From: Microseira wollei NIES-4236
GTDB lineage: Bacteria; Cyanobacteriota; Cyanobacteriia; Cyanobacteriales; Aerosakkonemataceae
NCBI RefSeq assembly: GCF_020521235.1
Contig: NZ_BLAY01000034.1
Location: 1 to 64,000, forward strand
Length of the DNA: 64,000 nt
Direction of reading: 5' to 3'
Below are positions 18,038 to 27,822 of this stretch, piece after piece. How positions within the stretch are numbered: position 1 is the stretch's first letter; every line of letters starts with the position of its first letter. The notes beneath the pieces are model-generated. The model had not been told where the DNA came from, made no database searches, and saw only the letters and a program-made list of their open reading frames with translations. The position numbers were made by a program, and so were the translations under genes.

Positions 18038-19498
18038 ATGCCGAAACTGCCAAAATTGCTATTTGGCGGCTTGCCAATTGCGTGTGCGCTTGGATTTCAA
18101 ATATTGGTGAGTTATCAAGCGATCGCAGTCGAATTAGTTGGGCGTGCTGTGTTACCCGCCAATACGTTTGCCCCTGGACCAACTTCAGGTCAGTTGATTA
18201 GTGGCTCTAGCAATGGTATAACAGTTCCCTTCATTAACAAGCAACCAATACAGGGATTTTCTGCTGTTTTACCCGGCCCTAAACCGGGTACGTTTTTAGT
18301 CATGGCAGATAACGGTTTTGGAGGTAAGGGAAACTCTCCCGATTTCCTATTGCGTTTCTATGCCGTACAACCTGATTTTACCACAGGTCAGGTTTTTCCA
18401 GTTAATCTTAAAACCGGAGAAAGGCTTGATAGTTTCACCAGCGAAAGCTTTTTCCAACTGAACGATAAAGCAGGCAAAATTAACTTTCCGATTGTGGCAG
18501 ACCAGGCAATTTATCCAGGTAGCATAACCGCCACAAATCCGAATGGTATCGTTGTAGATCCGGCGATCAAATCCGGTCGCTTACTAACAGGAGGCGACTT
18601 GGATTTAGAGTCATTCCGCCGCGTGAGTGACAATACTTACTGGTTTGGAGATGAATTTGGCCCATTTTTAGTACACGTCGATGCTAACGGGCAAGTAATT
18701 GATGCACCAATTCCTTTACCAAATTTTCTAGGTTTGGGTGACAAATCTTTAGTTCAATCTCCGGATAATCCCAACTTAACGGGTACTGCAAACCTGCCAA
18801 GTTCGAGAGGATTTGAAGGCATGGCGATCAATACCAGCGGCACTAAACTTTATGCCATGTTGGAAGGGGCGCTAGTGCCAGATCGAGAGCGCGATCGCTT
18901 GTTGATTAATCAATTCGATTTGGCAACCAAGCAATATACGGGAAAGACTTTTTCCTATCGGTTGGAAAATCCGAATTATGCGATTGGGGATTTAACCGCA
19001 ATCAATGACAACGAGTTCCTAGTCATAGAACGCGACGGCAAACAAGGCGATCCGAATAACCCAGCTTTCACCGATCCCGCTCAATTCAAACGCATCTACA
19101 AAATTGACATTAATAAATTGGACAGCGCCGGATTTGTCCAAAAAGACTTGCTGGTCGATTTGCTAAATATTGCCGACCCCAATGGCATTGGTGGAAATGG
19201 CACAGCCAACAACAGGTTTACCTTCCCCTTCGTAACAATTGAGGATGTATTGCCCATTGATAACCAAACTCTACTGGTGATTAATGACAATAACTATCCA
19301 TTTAGTGTGGGTCGTACTCCCGGTCAAGCGGACAACAGCGAATTTATTCTAATCAAACTGGATAAACCGCTGGCTCTTGCTAATTCTAACGCAACTTCTG
19401 TACCTGAATCTAGTAACGCAGCGGGTTTAGGTTTGGTGGGTTTGGGAATGCTAATCGCGCTGAAGCGTAAGTCACGCAAAGAAACCGGGTTTCTCTAA
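18038..19498 (+). CDS. Secreted esterase-like/phytase-like protein with PEP-CTERM-like tail
   Basis: The start is ATG 18038, with AAGGAGAG 7 bases upstream. The longer frame to 17864 only reads through a palindromic repeat. The protein has about 486 residues: signal peptide, then a phytase-like propeller domain (PF13449 type) with [22 protein letters not shown]-like and RGFEGMAI motifs, then a C-terminal [11 protein letters not shown] plus hydrophobic helix plus basic KRKSRK sorting tail. It would hydrolyse organic phosphate or ester substrates outside the cell. The last residues KETGFL and the stop come from a dispersed AGAAACCGGGTTTCT repeat. It heads a run with two glycerophosphodiesterases. 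Confidence 0.87.
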   Translation: MPKLPKLLFGGLPIACALGFQILVSYQAIAVELVGRAVLPANTFAPGPTSGQLISGSSNGITVPFINKQPIQGFSAVLPGPKPGTFLVMADNGFGGKGNSPDFLLRFYAVQPDFTTGQVFPVNLKTGERLDSFTSESFFQLNDKAGKINFPIVADQAIYPGSITATNPNGIVVDPAIKSGRLLTGGDLDLESFRRVSDNTYWFGDEFGPFLVHVDANGQVIDAPIPLPNFLGLGDKSLVQSPDNPNLTGTANLPSSRGFEGMAINTSGTKLYAMLEGALVPDRERDRLLINQFDLATKQYTGKTFSYRLENPNYAIGDLTAINDNEFLVIERDGKQGDPNNPAFTDPAQFKRIYKIDINKLDSAGFVQKDLLVDLLNIADPNGIGGNGTANNRFTFPFVTIEDVLPIDNQTLLVINDNNYPFSVGRTPGQADNSEFILIKLDKPLALANSNATSVPESSNAAGLGLVGLGMLIALKRKSRKETGFL

Positions 19499-19516
19499 AG
19501 AAACCGGGTTTCTCTG
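19481..19516. repeat. AGAAACCGGGTTTCT direct pair at a gene end
   Basis: Two tandem copies separated by CTCTAA. The first encodes the last residues of the phytase-like protein and the interval holds its stop codon. Confidence 0.8.
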
Positions 19517-19562
19517 AGCAGATTAAACAAATCATACCCAATCAATTTTGGAGTGCATTACC

Positions 19563-20753
19563 ATGTTTCCTTTTGCCAAATTGGCGTTATTAGTGACAGG
19601 TGCTTTAACAGTTATACCCGTCGGTGAAGCAGTGGCGGCAACTTTAACAGGTGCGCCGCCGATTGTCATTGGACACCGAGGCGCTAGCGGTTATCTACCA
19701 GAACATACCCTAGCAGCTTATGAGTTAGCAATTGATATGGGTGCTGATTTTATTGAACCCGACTTAGTTTCAACAAAGGACGGCGTTTTAATTGCTCGGC
19801 ACGAAAACGAAATTTCTGCCACCACCGATGTAGCAAATCGTCCAGAATTTGCTAATCGCAAGACTACCAAAGTGGTGGACGGCGTTTCAATAACAGGTTG
19901 GTTTACCGAAGATTTCACATTAGCTGAAATCAAGACTCTGCGGGCAAAACAAAATTTCCCGTTTCGGGATCAATCCTTCAATGGATTGTACGAAGTTCCT
20001 ACCCTGCAAGAGATTATCGATCTAGCCAAGCGGAAAAGTATTGAAACAGGTCGCACTATTGGCATTTATCCTGAAACTAAACACCCAACTTATTTTGATT
20101 CGGTTGGGTTGTCTTTGGAAGAACCATTAGTAGCAGTCCTCAAAGCTAACAACTACGATAAAAAAGATTCGCCTGTCTTTATCCAGTCGTTTGAAGTTGG
20201 CAACTTAAAAGACTTGAACGCGCTGATTGATGTGCCTCTGGTACAACTGTTAGATGCATTTGATGTTGCCCCAGATGGCAGTTTGATTGAGATTCAACCC
20301 TATGATTTTGTGGTCAGTGGCGATCCTCGCACTTACAAGGATTTAAGAACACCTCAAGGATTGGCTGATATTGCCACTTATGCCGATGGAATTGGTCCTT
20401 GGAAACGGATGATTGTTTCGGTTAATTCCAATAACCAACTCCTTCCTCCCACTTCCTTGGTTACAGATGCTCATGCTGCTGGTTTACTCGTACATCCTTA
20501 TACTTTCCGCAACGAAAGTAGATACTTAGCCGCAGATTACAACGGTAATCCAGAACTGGAATACGAACAGTTTTTTAAATTGGGGGTTGATGGCGTATTT
20601 AGCGATCATCCAGATACTGCCGTTGCTGTCCGTAACCGCGTCGCTGGTAATCCCACCCAATCGGTTCCCGAACCGAATTTGTTGCTAGGATTTGTCTTTT
20701 TACCCCTAGCAGGACTGTTGCGCCGTCGCCAAACTTCGCTGAAAAAGTCTTAA
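19563..20753 (+). CDS. Glycerophosphodiester phosphodiesterase, PEP-CTERM-like (copy 1)
   Basis: The start is ATG 19563, with TTGGAG about 9 bases upstream; the frame to 19548 is less likely. The 396 residues comprise a signal peptide ending near VAAATL, the GDPD catalytic domain with [19 protein letters not shown], then [19 protein letters not shown] (metal and acid-base residues), and a conserved YPETKHP. The C-terminal [17 protein letters not shown] helix and Arg/Lys tail are a sorting signal. It would release glycerol-3-phosphate from phosphodiesters outside the cytoplasm. It is paralogous to the next gene. Confidence 0.93.
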   Translation: MFPFAKLALLVTGALTVIPVGEAVAATLTGAPPIVIGHRGASGYLPEHTLAAYELAIDMGADFIEPDLVSTKDGVLIARHENEISATTDVANRPEFANRKTTKVVDGVSITGWFTEDFTLAEIKTLRAKQNFPFRDQSFNGLYEVPTLQEIIDLAKRKSIETGRTIGIYPETKHPTYFDSVGLSLEEPLVAVLKANNYDKKDSPVFIQSFEVGNLKDLNALIDVPLVQLLDAFDVAPDGSLIEIQPYDFVVSGDPRTYKDLRTPQGLADIATYADGIGPWKRMIVSVNSNNQLLPPTSLVTDAHAAGLLVHPYTFRNESRYLAADYNGNPELEYEQFFKLGVDGVFSDHPDTAVAVRNRVAGNPTQSVPEPNLLLGFVFLPLAGLLRRRQTSLKKS

Positions 20754-20845
20754 ATCTATTCCCGCAACAGTCGGAGAGAGAAACCGAGAAACCGGGTTTC
20801 TGGTGAGATATCTAATTATTCAGAGAAACCTGGTTTCTTTACTTA

Positions 20846-20975
20846 CTCCCATCCCACTAGAAGATTATCTACTTCTTCTTTCCTCTTCCTTCGTGTCCTA
20901 ATTCGCTATCGCGAATCGCTTCGCTAACGCGTCTTCGTGGTTCATTCAATACAAATTCTTCCAGCGGGAAGGGAG
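20846..20975. mobile_element. Small inverted-repeat element family G, copy 2
   Basis: The ends CTCCCATCCC and GCGGGAAGGGAG are flanked by TA. The body is the reverse complement of copy 1 (6549-6651) plus about 30 extra bases with a TCGCGA centre. It lies between the two glycerophosphodiesterase genes. Confidence 0.7.
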
Positions 20976-21060
20976 TAAGCGCCAGCTTTATGTCCAAAAA
21001 GGTTTGAGTTTTGCTCGCAATCAACTCTGTTCTATTCACCGATATTTGAGGAGTGTCACT

Positions 21061-22263
21061 ATGTTTCGTTTTTCCCGATTACTATTGCTAGTCACAGCAG
21101 CTATGGCAGTTTTTCCATCTGGCGATCTGCTAGCAGCAACTTTAACAGGTGCGCCACCAATTGTGATTGGACACCGAGGCGCTAGCGGTTATCGTCCCGA
21201 ACATACGCTAGCAGCTTATGAGTTAGCGATTGATATGGGTGCTGATTTTATTGAACCGGATCTGGTTTCGACAAAAGACGGGGTTTTGATTGCTCGTCAT
21301 GAAAATGCGATCGCCATCCTCAATCCCACAACAGGTGCGATAACCGAGGCAACTACAAACGTCGCTGAACTGCCACAGTTTGCTAACCGCAAAACCACCA
21401 AAGTAATTGACGGCGTATCAATAACTGGCTGGTTCACTGAAGACTTTACTTTAGCAGAACTTAAAACACTACGCGCCAAAGAACGAATTCCCCAAATTCG
21501 TCCCCAAAACACAGCCTTTGATGGACTATTTGAAATTCCCACCCTTCAAGAAGTCATCGATTTAGCCAAGCGCAAAAGTGCAGAAACAGGTCGGACAATT
21601 GGCATCTATCCAGAAACTAAGCATCCCTCTTATTTTGATGCCATCGGGCTATCGATGGAAGAGCCTCTTGTTGCTACTCTGACAGCGAATGGATATTCTG
21701 GACAGAATGCACCTGTGTTTATCCAATCTTTTGAAGTTGGAAACCTGAAAGATTTAAGCACGAAAACCAATTTACCCCTCGTCCAATTGCTTAACGCTAG
21801 TGGCAAGCCTTATGATTTCGTTCTCAGTGGCGATTCTCGCACCTATGCAGACTTGGCGACACCGGCGGGTTTGGCACAAATTGCTGCATATGCTCAGGGA
21901 GTAGGTACTAACAAAAACCTGTTGATTCCCAGAGATAGTAACAGCAAACTGTTAGCACCTACCTCTTTAGTTGCCGATGCTCATGCAGCGAATTTGCTCG
22001 TCCACGCCTGGACTTTCCGTAATGAAGATACCTTTCTACCATTGGACTTCAAAGGGAATCCAGCAGGAGAATACGAAAGATTCTTTAGCTTAGGGATTGA
22101 TGGTTTATTTAGCGATAATCCAGATACTGCCGTTGCTGTCCGTAACCGCGTCGCTGGTAATCCCACCCAATCCGTTCCCGAACCCAATTTGTTGCTAGGA
22201 TTTGTCTTTTTACCCCTAGCGGGACTATGGCGCCGTCGCCAAACTTCGCTGAAAAAGTCTTAA
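21061..22263 (+). CDS. Glycerophosphodiester phosphodiesterase, PEP-CTERM-like (copy 2)
   Basis: The start is ATG 21061 behind GAGGAG; the frame to 21004 is unlikely. The protein has 400 residues with the same layout as the preceding gene: signal peptide, [19 protein letters not shown], metal-binding [17 protein letters not shown], and an almost identical C-terminal [17 protein letters not shown] tail. It differs by an insertion near residues 85-100 and by a loop near residue 245 that is shorter. It is a tandem duplicate. Both copies probably serve phosphate scavenging, as the nearby pstB and phytase-like gene also suggest. Confidence 0.93.
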   Translation: MFRFSRLLLLVTAAMAVFPSGDLLAATLTGAPPIVIGHRGASGYRPEHTLAAYELAIDMGADFIEPDLVSTKDGVLIARHENAIAILNPTTGAITEATTNVAELPQFANRKTTKVIDGVSITGWFTEDFTLAELKTLRAKERIPQIRPQNTAFDGLFEIPTLQEVIDLAKRKSAETGRTIGIYPETKHPSYFDAIGLSMEEPLVATLTANGYSGQNAPVFIQSFEVGNLKDLSTKTNLPLVQLLNASGKPYDFVLSGDSRTYADLATPAGLAQIAAYAQGVGTNKNLLIPRDSNSKLLAPTSLVADAHAANLLVHAWTFRNEDTFLPLDFKGNPAGEYERFFSLGIDGLFSDNPDTAVAVRNRVAGNPTQSVPEPNLLLGFVFLPLAGLWRRRQTSLKKS

Positions 22264-22265
22264 AT

Positions 22266-22389
22266 CAGGACTTACGCAACTGGCACATTAAACGAGGTTT
22301 GTAGTAGCGCTAAAGCGCCAATAAGGCGCTTTAGCGCTACTACAAACCTCAAAAACAACACGGGTAGTGTGACAGTTGCGTAAGTCCTA
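22266..22389. mobile_element. MITE family D, copy 1
   Basis: The ends CAGGACTTACGCAACTG / CAGTTGCGTAAGTCCTA enclose a 21-bp stem, AGTAGCGCTAAAGCGC against its complement. No exact duplication is left (TAAAT against AAAAT). Confidence 0.75.
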
Positions 22390-22405
22390 AAATCTGTTTC
22401 GATTA

Positions 22406-22517
22406 CAGCGGATTGCACTCGGATGAGGTACACCTTTGTTTGTGTAGCGGCACCGTTAACGGTGCCGCTACACAAACAAAGCGAAAATGCTCTACCTCAC
22501 TCATTTGTAATCCGCTG
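22406..22517. mobile_element. MITE family C palindrome, copy 3
   Basis: The ends CAGCGGATTGC / GTAATCCGCTG have TA duplication on both sides. The core stem is GTAGCGGCACCG, centre TTAA. Confidence 0.8.
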
Positions 22518-22587
22518 TATCTATCTCTCTGGGGCGAGAAGTTTTTGTCAAAGAGCTATGCTGAGATTAGAGCAACAGCAATAGCTC

Positions 22588-23790
22588 ATGAAAGCTAAAA
22601 TTTCTCGCCTCATGAAAGGAGCAGGAAGTGCGATCGCGCTATTTTTGATCGCAAGTTGTACCATAGGGCAAAACTCCCCCGACGCCTCCACTACAGCATC
22701 TAGTAACGATGTTGCCGCTGCACAGGGCTTTCAAAAAGCTACTGTGCTAACCGGGTTAGAACATCCCTGGAGCATAGCATGGCTGCCCGACGGGGCGATG
22801 CTGATTACAGAACGACCAGGGCGGCTGCGTATCGTCCGCAATGGGGCGCTGGTGCCGACACCGATTGCAGGGGTTCCCCCAGTCTTAGCGGTTAGCCAAG
22901 GCGGGTTAATGGATGTTTCGCTTCACCCGCGCTTCGCTCAAAATCGCTTTGTTTATCTCACCTATTCCCACGGCACAATCGATGCCAATCGCACCCGCAT
23001 CGCCCGTGCCACATTTGATGGTAAAGCGCTGCGGGACTTGCGGGTGATTTTTGAGGTTTCCCAACCCAAACAAGGGGGACAGCACTTTGGCTCGCGCATT
23101 CTCTGGTTACCCGACAATACCATGCTGGTGGCAATCGGCGATGGTGGCAACCCACCGCTGCAACTCGGCGGCGACCTCATCCGCAAACAAGCTCAAAACC
23201 TCGGCAGTCGTCTCGGTAAGATTGTGCGCCTTGCCGACGATGGTTCCATACCCAGGAACAATCCTTTCGTAGCATCCGCGAATGCTGACCCAGCCGTGTG
23301 GAGTTACGGGCATCGTAACATCCAGGGACTCGCCTTCGATCCGGCAACTAATCGGGTGTGGGCGACGGAACATGGCTCGCGCGGGGGGGATGAACTCAAC
23401 GTCCCCGCAGCGGGCAAAAATTATGGCTGGCCTGTAGTGACTCACAGTCGCGAATATACTGGGGGTGAAATTTCCAACCGGCGATCGCAACCGGGAATGG
23501 TAGACCCTAAACTGGTATGGACACCATCGATCGCACCTTCGGGTCTGACCTTCTACACAGGTTCGCGCTTCGCGCAATGGAAAGGCGATTTATTTGCCGG
23601 TGGGTTGGTATCTCGGGATATTCGCCGCATCGACATAGACGACAAAGGCAATGTCTTAAGCCAGCAATCAATCAATATCGGTCAGCGCGTCCGAGATGTG
23701 CGGACTGGTCTTGACGGTCTGTTGTACATCCTCACCGATGAACCCAATGGACAACTGATTCGTCTTGAACCACGCCCAGCAGGAAGCTAA
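22588..23790 (+). CDS. PQQ-dependent sugar dehydrogenase (soluble GDH/YliI family), lipoprotein
   Basis: The protein has 400 residues. An N-terminal signal with lipobox LIASC (lipidated Cys near residue 24) anchors it outside the cytoplasm. The six-bladed propeller has LEHPWSIAWLPDG, ITERPGRLRIV, GGLMDVSLHP, GDGGNPP, YGHRNIQGLAFDP and TEHGSRGGDELN, the usual blocks for PQQ and Ca2+ binding and the catalytic histidine. It would oxidise aldose sugars with PQQ as cofactor. No PQQ synthesis genes are in the window. It appears monocistronic. Confidence 0.93.
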   Translation: MKAKISRLMKGAGSAIALFLIASCTIGQNSPDASTTASSNDVAAAQGFQKATVLTGLEHPWSIAWLPDGAMLITERPGRLRIVRNGALVPTPIAGVPPVLAVSQGGLMDVSLHPRFAQNRFVYLTYSHGTIDANRTRIARATFDGKALRDLRVIFEVSQPKQGGQHFGSRILWLPDNTMLVAIGDGGNPPLQLGGDLIRKQAQNLGSRLGKIVRLADDGSIPRNNPFVASANADPAVWSYGHRNIQGLAFDPATNRVWATEHGSRGGDELNVPAAGKNYGWPVVTHSREYTGGEISNRRSQPGMVDPKLVWTPSIAPSGLTFYTGSRFAQWKGDLFAGGLVSRDIRRIDIDDKGNVLSQQSINIGQRVRDVRTGLDGLLYILTDEPNGQLIRLEPRPAGS

Positions 23791-23896
23791 CTTATTAGCG
23801 ATGTCAACCCAACTAACACGATGGTGGCGCAAAAGTCGTAGGCATGGTAACTTTTTTGCTGGCTTAGTAGCGATTTTTGGCAGTGGCAATCATAAA

Positions 23897-23996
23897 CAGG
23901 ACTTACGCAAAAAAACAAAGGGCGATCCGACAAATCTTGGGTTTAGAGCAGCGAGATTGACCCAGTGGGTTTTTGGCTCCGCGTGCCTAAGTCCTG
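23897..23996. mobile_element. MITE family D, copy 2
   Basis: The ends CAGGACTTACGCA / GCCTAAGTCCTG are flanked by the 5-bp duplication ATAAA (23892-23896, 23997-24001). Confidence 0.75.
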
Positions 23997-24202
23997 ATAA
24001 ATATTGCCTCAAGAACAATATCTCTCAATTGCCGCCGAGTCGAGCCGAGCCGAATTGATTGTCAGCTAAAGGACTCTAGTCTGTTTGGCACAACCGTTGA
24101 GCAAATACCTCAGTTACGAGGAGCTAAAGTTGTAGCATCCACAAAGTAGGAAAAGTCGGAAAAGTAGTCAGGATAATACTGTTATATTTTTTAATTATTT
24201 TA

Positions 24203-24317
24203 TAGCGTATTGCAGCCGTATGAGGTACACCTTCGACCAGTGTGCGGGCACCATGCGCGGGTGCCCGCACACTGGTCGAAACCCAAGGGCTGTACCTCAC
24301 TGACTTGCAATCTGCTG
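24203..24317. mobile_element. MITE family C palindrome, copy 4 (different core)
   Basis: The ends TAGCGTATTGC / GCAATCTGCTG have TA on both sides. The core stem is unlike other copies (CGACCAGTGTGCGGGCACC against its exact complement). The rest of 23791-24402 holds no gene I can support. Confidence 0.75.
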
Positions 24318-24402
24318 TAATCTTGAAAATTGCCAAATATTTGGCTAATTTATCAATTAAATTTAAGTAGGGTATAGCCATATTTAATCAAACAGGAAAC
24401 CT

Positions 24403-24687
24403 ATGGGACAAACTGTATTCAATATCCCCCCCCAGCACGAACAAAAAATAGCCATTATTGGAGCCGGTGCTATGGGAGTATCAATAGCCTGTATTTTGGC
24501 TAGACTAGGAATTGCTCATGTAACTATTTTTGAAGCTGAATCAAAGCCTTTTAACAGTCGAGGAGCTTCGATTAATAATACAGGAATTTTGCATCATTTT
24601 GTTTATGGTGGACATCAAAAAACTTTAGAACAGCTTTTTTATCAAGGTATTTTGAAAGCTAATGCCCGAATATGTTTTTGGAGATAG
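24403..24687 (+). CDS. FAD-dependent oxidoreductase, N-terminal fragment (frameshifted)
   Basis: The fragment has 94 residues. It begins with a Rossmann FAD-binding motif, IAIIGAGAMGVSIACILARLG (near residues 17-37), ending in the acidic FEAE, then the DAO-like block GASINNTGILHHFVYGG. The frame ends at 24687, but the next frame carries on from 24662 as ...MPEYVFGDSQINYLVP. The two frames overlap by 26 bases with no separate ribosome site, so one gene with a single-base shift is the simplest reading. Its sequence is more AT-rich than the neighbours. Context gives no substrate. Confidence 0.7.
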   Translation: MGQTVFNIPPQHEQKIAIIGAGAMGVSIACILARLGIAHVTIFEAESKPFNSRGASINNTGILHHFVYGGHQKTLEQLFYQGILKANARICFWR

Positions 24688-25915
24688 TCAGATAAATTAT
24701 TTGGTTCCCAATGACAAAGAAAATACCGCCATCAACCAAGAGGGGGTGACCTTCAAGGATGTTGCTGCTTCCTTAGTAAAGATTTATAAGATACATTTAG
24801 AAAACTATCCAGATGAAAATTTTTGGGGGCAGCCAGAAGAACTGGTAAAAATAATAGATGAAGATGGGATGAATTATTTATTGAATAACGAGCTGCCAAA
24901 CATAAAAAATAACTGGCTTATTGACCAACAAAAAAATCCTTTCGCTGGGGCAGTTAAAATCAGACAATCTGTGTTAAATATCGGCGATTATGTTTGTCAC
25001 ATGATTAAATTAATTGAGGTGGTGTCGGGTCAAAAAATGTGGGAAATTAACTGCGGTCAAAGAGTCTACAATATAGACATAAATAACCAAGGGTTTTACC
25101 TCAAAATTGCTAGCAGTAATTCACTGAATTTTGCTCCGGTAATTGCGGGTTATGCCAGGGGGTTAGAAATACCAATTCCATCAATAAAAGACAAACAACA
25201 AAAAGAAGGAAATCTAGTAAAACTTAAAATTTATGGATTATACAAGATTCCTCCAGCCCTTAAATTGCAGATGCCCTCACTCGAAGAAAGTTTTTCAAGT
25301 ACCATACTGATTCGAGGTCAATATGGAGGAATAATTAAGGTGGGATATGGTTTTATAGCTATTTTTTCTGGAACCCATTATAACCAAGCTGAATTCGAGT
25401 TTCCTTTGGATGAAGTGCCAAAAAATATCCCGACAGAATGGTGGCAAAATGTGGATAGTATAATGGGGAGGACTGAAAAAGAGGTTCTGGCATCTATAAA
25501 ATATGATATTTCTAGATGGATTCCTTGGGTCAAGGAACTTGAAGATGTTAAGCTCAAAACAGCTGTTCAAGTGTATCCTGGTCGAAAACCTGCCAACGAT
25601 CTAGAGGCGGCCCAACGCGATGAGAATCCTGTTCGCTATATGTATCAGCATAAAAATGGGGGTAAATATATTCACATTCCAGGGTTTAAATTGACATCAA
25701 TACCCTATAATGCTTTTCAGGTTGTACTCGAAATATTATCAATTTATATAGTCAAAGGAATTTTAACTCAAGAGCAAGTTGATCGACACATAAGGCTAGA
25801 CAAAAACTCTCAGATAATTCTCTCCCGTGAAATGGAATGCGTACTGGGTAAAGATTTGCCTCAAGCGGAAATTTCTGAAAGAGAAAAAATTGTGGAAGAA
25901 TGGAATATTTATTAA
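24662..25915 (+). CDS. FAD-dependent oxidoreductase, C-terminal part (frameshifted)
   Basis: These 417 residues continue the preceding frame. A conserved-looking middle (VIAGYARGLEIPIPSI) and a C-terminal region with PGRKPANDLEAA and the final GGKYIHIPGFKLTSIPYNAF resemble the substrate/FAD-closing part of DAO-fold amine or amino-acid oxidoreductases. Without the N-terminal Rossmann half it cannot bind FAD normally. It is either a pseudogene, a sequencing error or a programmed frameshift; the long intact second frame favours a recent event. Confidence 0.65.
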   Translation: MPEYVFGDSQINYLVPNDKENTAINQEGVTFKDVAASLVKIYKIHLENYPDENFWGQPEELVKIIDEDGMNYLLNNELPNIKNNWLIDQQKNPFAGAVKIRQSVLNIGDYVCHMIKLIEVVSGQKMWEINCGQRVYNIDINNQGFYLKIASSNSLNFAPVIAGYARGLEIPIPSIKDKQQKEGNLVKLKIYGLYKIPPALKLQMPSLEESFSSTILIRGQYGGIIKVGYGFIAIFSGTHYNQAEFEFPLDEVPKNIPTEWWQNVDSIMGRTEKEVLASIKYDISRWIPWVKELEDVKLKTAVQVYPGRKPANDLEAAQRDENPVRYMYQHKNGGKYIHIPGFKLTSIPYNAFQVVLEILSIYIVKGILTQEQVDRHIRLDKNSQIILSREMECVLGKDLPQAEISEREKIVEEWNIY

Positions 25916-26052
25916 TCGAACTTCCCTCCAGAGGAGTTGCTCAAATTTGTGGCGCATGGGAAAAATTCTGGGTTCCCATTCTCTACAAAGGCAAAATCAC
26001 CGCTGAACCGCTCAAAGATATAAGATAGGCCACAGGGTTACCAATTGGATTC

Positions 26053-27822
26053 ATGACATTACATAAACCCTTAGGTTCGGTTATTCAAGGTTCCCTCAGT
26101 GAGGGATTGGAAGTACGACTGCACCCGGATGTCTCGGTGGAAGAGATGCGGGTGGGTAAGTTTTTGATCGTGGAAGGCGCGCGATCGCGTTTTTTCTGCC
26201 TCCTTACCGATGTATCGTTAGGAACTTCCAGCACCCGTATTATTGCCAATCCACCAGACCCCAACGACGACTTGTTGCGCGAAGTTCTCGCTGGTAGCGG
26301 CACTTATGGCACGCTCGAACTCTCTCCCATGTTGATGTTTACGCCTCACGAAGCAATAGGAGAGAATGGCAACGGGCGTTACCCTCAGGCAGAGCCTGGG
26401 AGAGCGGCATTACCAGGCAGGAGCCAGGGAACGAGTCAAGCTAAAAAATCCAATCTGGCATCGTTTGAAGCCCAAAGTAGCGACAATAGCCAATTGCTGC
26501 CAGTTAAAACAATTCCCAGCCACTTCAGCCAAGTTTACGACGCCAGCGAGCGGGACTTCCGCGCCGTTTTTGGCTGGGAAGATGACCCCCATCGTCGCAA
26601 CTTTGCCATCGGTCAACCTTTGGATATGGATGTTCCCATCTGTATCGATTTAGACCGATTTGTCGAACGCAGCAATGGCGTGTTTGGTAAATCCGGCACG
26701 GGGAAATCTTTCCTCACCCGCCTGCTGCTATCGGGGATTATCCGCAAGCAAGCTGCCGTTAATCTGATTTTTGACATGCACTCGGAATATGGCTGGGAAG
26801 CCGTCAGCGAAGGCAAGCAATTCAGTACTGTTAAAGGCTTGCGTCAGCTATTCCCCAACCAAGTGCAAGTATATACCCTCGACCCCCAATCTACGAAGCG
26901 TCGCGGCGTGCGGGATGCCCACGAACTTTATCTCAGCTACGACCAGCTGGAAGTTGAAGATATCATGCTGGTGCGGCAAGAGTTAAATCTTTCTGAAGCC
27001 AGTTTGGAAAATGCCATTATTCTGCGTAACGAGTTTGGCAAATCTTGGATTACCCAGTTGCTGAGTATGACTAACGACGAAATCCAGATGTTCTGCGACG
27101 AAAAGCGGGGTAACAAGTCCTCGATTATGGCGCTGCAACGCAAACTCTTGCGCTTGGACGATCTAAAATACATGCGAACTGCAACTCCCCACAATTATAT
27201 CAATCAGATTTTAGAATCTTTAAACGCCGGGAAGCATGTGGTGATTGAATTTGGTTCCCAATCCAACATGCTGTCTTATATGCTGGCAACAAACGTGATA
27301 TCCCGCCGCATCCACGCCAGTTACGTCCACAAAGCCGAAAAATTCTTGCAGTCGAAAAATCCTAGCCATCGCCCGCGCCAACTCGTAATCACGATTGAAG
27401 AAGCCCACCGCTTCCTGGATTCTAGCGTTGTCCGCCAAACGATTTTCGGCACCATCGCCCGCGAAATGCGGAAATACTTCGTCACCCTCTTGGTGGTAGA
27501 TCAGCGTCCCTCTGGAATTGACAACGAAGTCATGTCCCAAATCGGTACTCGCATCACCGCTCTACTCAACGACGAAAAAGACATCGACGCCATCTTTACC
27601 GGCGTCTCCGGCGCTCTTAGCCTGCGATCCGTTTTAGCTAAACTCGACTCCAAGCAACAAGCCTTAATTTTAGGTCACGCCGTCCCCATGCCCGTCGTCG
27701 TCCGCACTCGCCCCTACGACGAAAATTTCTATCGAGAAATCGGCGACACCCCCTGGGACGAAAAATCCGACGACGAAGTCTTCGCCGCCGCCGAATCCGC
27801 CAAAGCGGATTTAGGCTTTTAA
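26053..27822 (+). CDS. HerA-like hexameric ATPase (DUF87/VirB4-HerA superfamily)
   Basis: The protein has 589 residues. An N-terminal HAS-barrel-like part (residues 1-100) is followed by Walker A GKSGTGKS (212-219), Walker B VITIEEAHRFLD (about 448-459), arginine-rich IAREMRKYF and the sensor segment LLVVDQRPSGID. HerA proteins translocate DNA and usually pair with the nuclease NurA for end resection; no nurA lies in the window. Residues about 107-130 (NGRYPQAEPGRAALPGRSQG) correspond to an in-frame copy of a CAGGC...GCCTGG dispersed repeat. The start at 26053 follows a 137-base gap. Confidence 0.9.
   Translation: MTLHKPLGSVIQGSLSEGLEVRLHPDVSVEEMRVGKFLIVEGARSRFFCLLTDVSLGTSSTRIIANPPDPNDDLLREVLAGSGTYGTLELSPMLMFTPHEAIGENGNGRYPQAEPGRAALPGRSQGTSQAKKSNLASFEAQSSDNSQLLPVKTIPSHFSQVYDASERDFRAVFGWEDDPHRRNFAIGQPLDMDVPICIDLDRFVERSNGVFGKSGTGKSFLTRLLLSGIIRKQAAVNLIFDMHSEYGWEAVSEGKQFSTVKGLRQLFPNQVQVYTLDPQSTKRRGVRDAHELYLSYDQLEVEDIMLVRQELNLSEASLENAIILRNEFGKSWITQLLSMTNDEIQMFCDEKRGNKSSIMALQRKLLRLDDLKYMRTATPHNYINQILESLNAGKHVVIEFGSQSNMLSYMLATNVISRRIHASYVHKAEKFLQSKNPSHRPRQLVITIEEAHRFLDSSVVRQTIFGTIAREMRKYFVTLLVVDQRPSGIDNEVMSQIGTRITALLNDEKDIDAIFTGVSGALSLRSVLAKLDSKQQALILGHAVPMPVVVRTRPYDENFYREIGDTPWDEKSDDEVFAAAESAKADLGF
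26370..26435. repeat. Dispersed hairpin repeat inside the HerA-like gene
   Basis: CGTTACCCTCAGGCAGAGCC to CCAGGGAACGAG resembles the intergenic CCCAGG...CCTGGGAACGAG repeats at 258-275 and 60262-60288. Here it is translated without breaking the frame. Confidence 0.6.

Noticed and set aside
23791-24202. 97- and 85-residue frames between the sugar dehydrogenase and the FAD gene
   Set aside because: They overlap family D and C elements and have no recognisable features.
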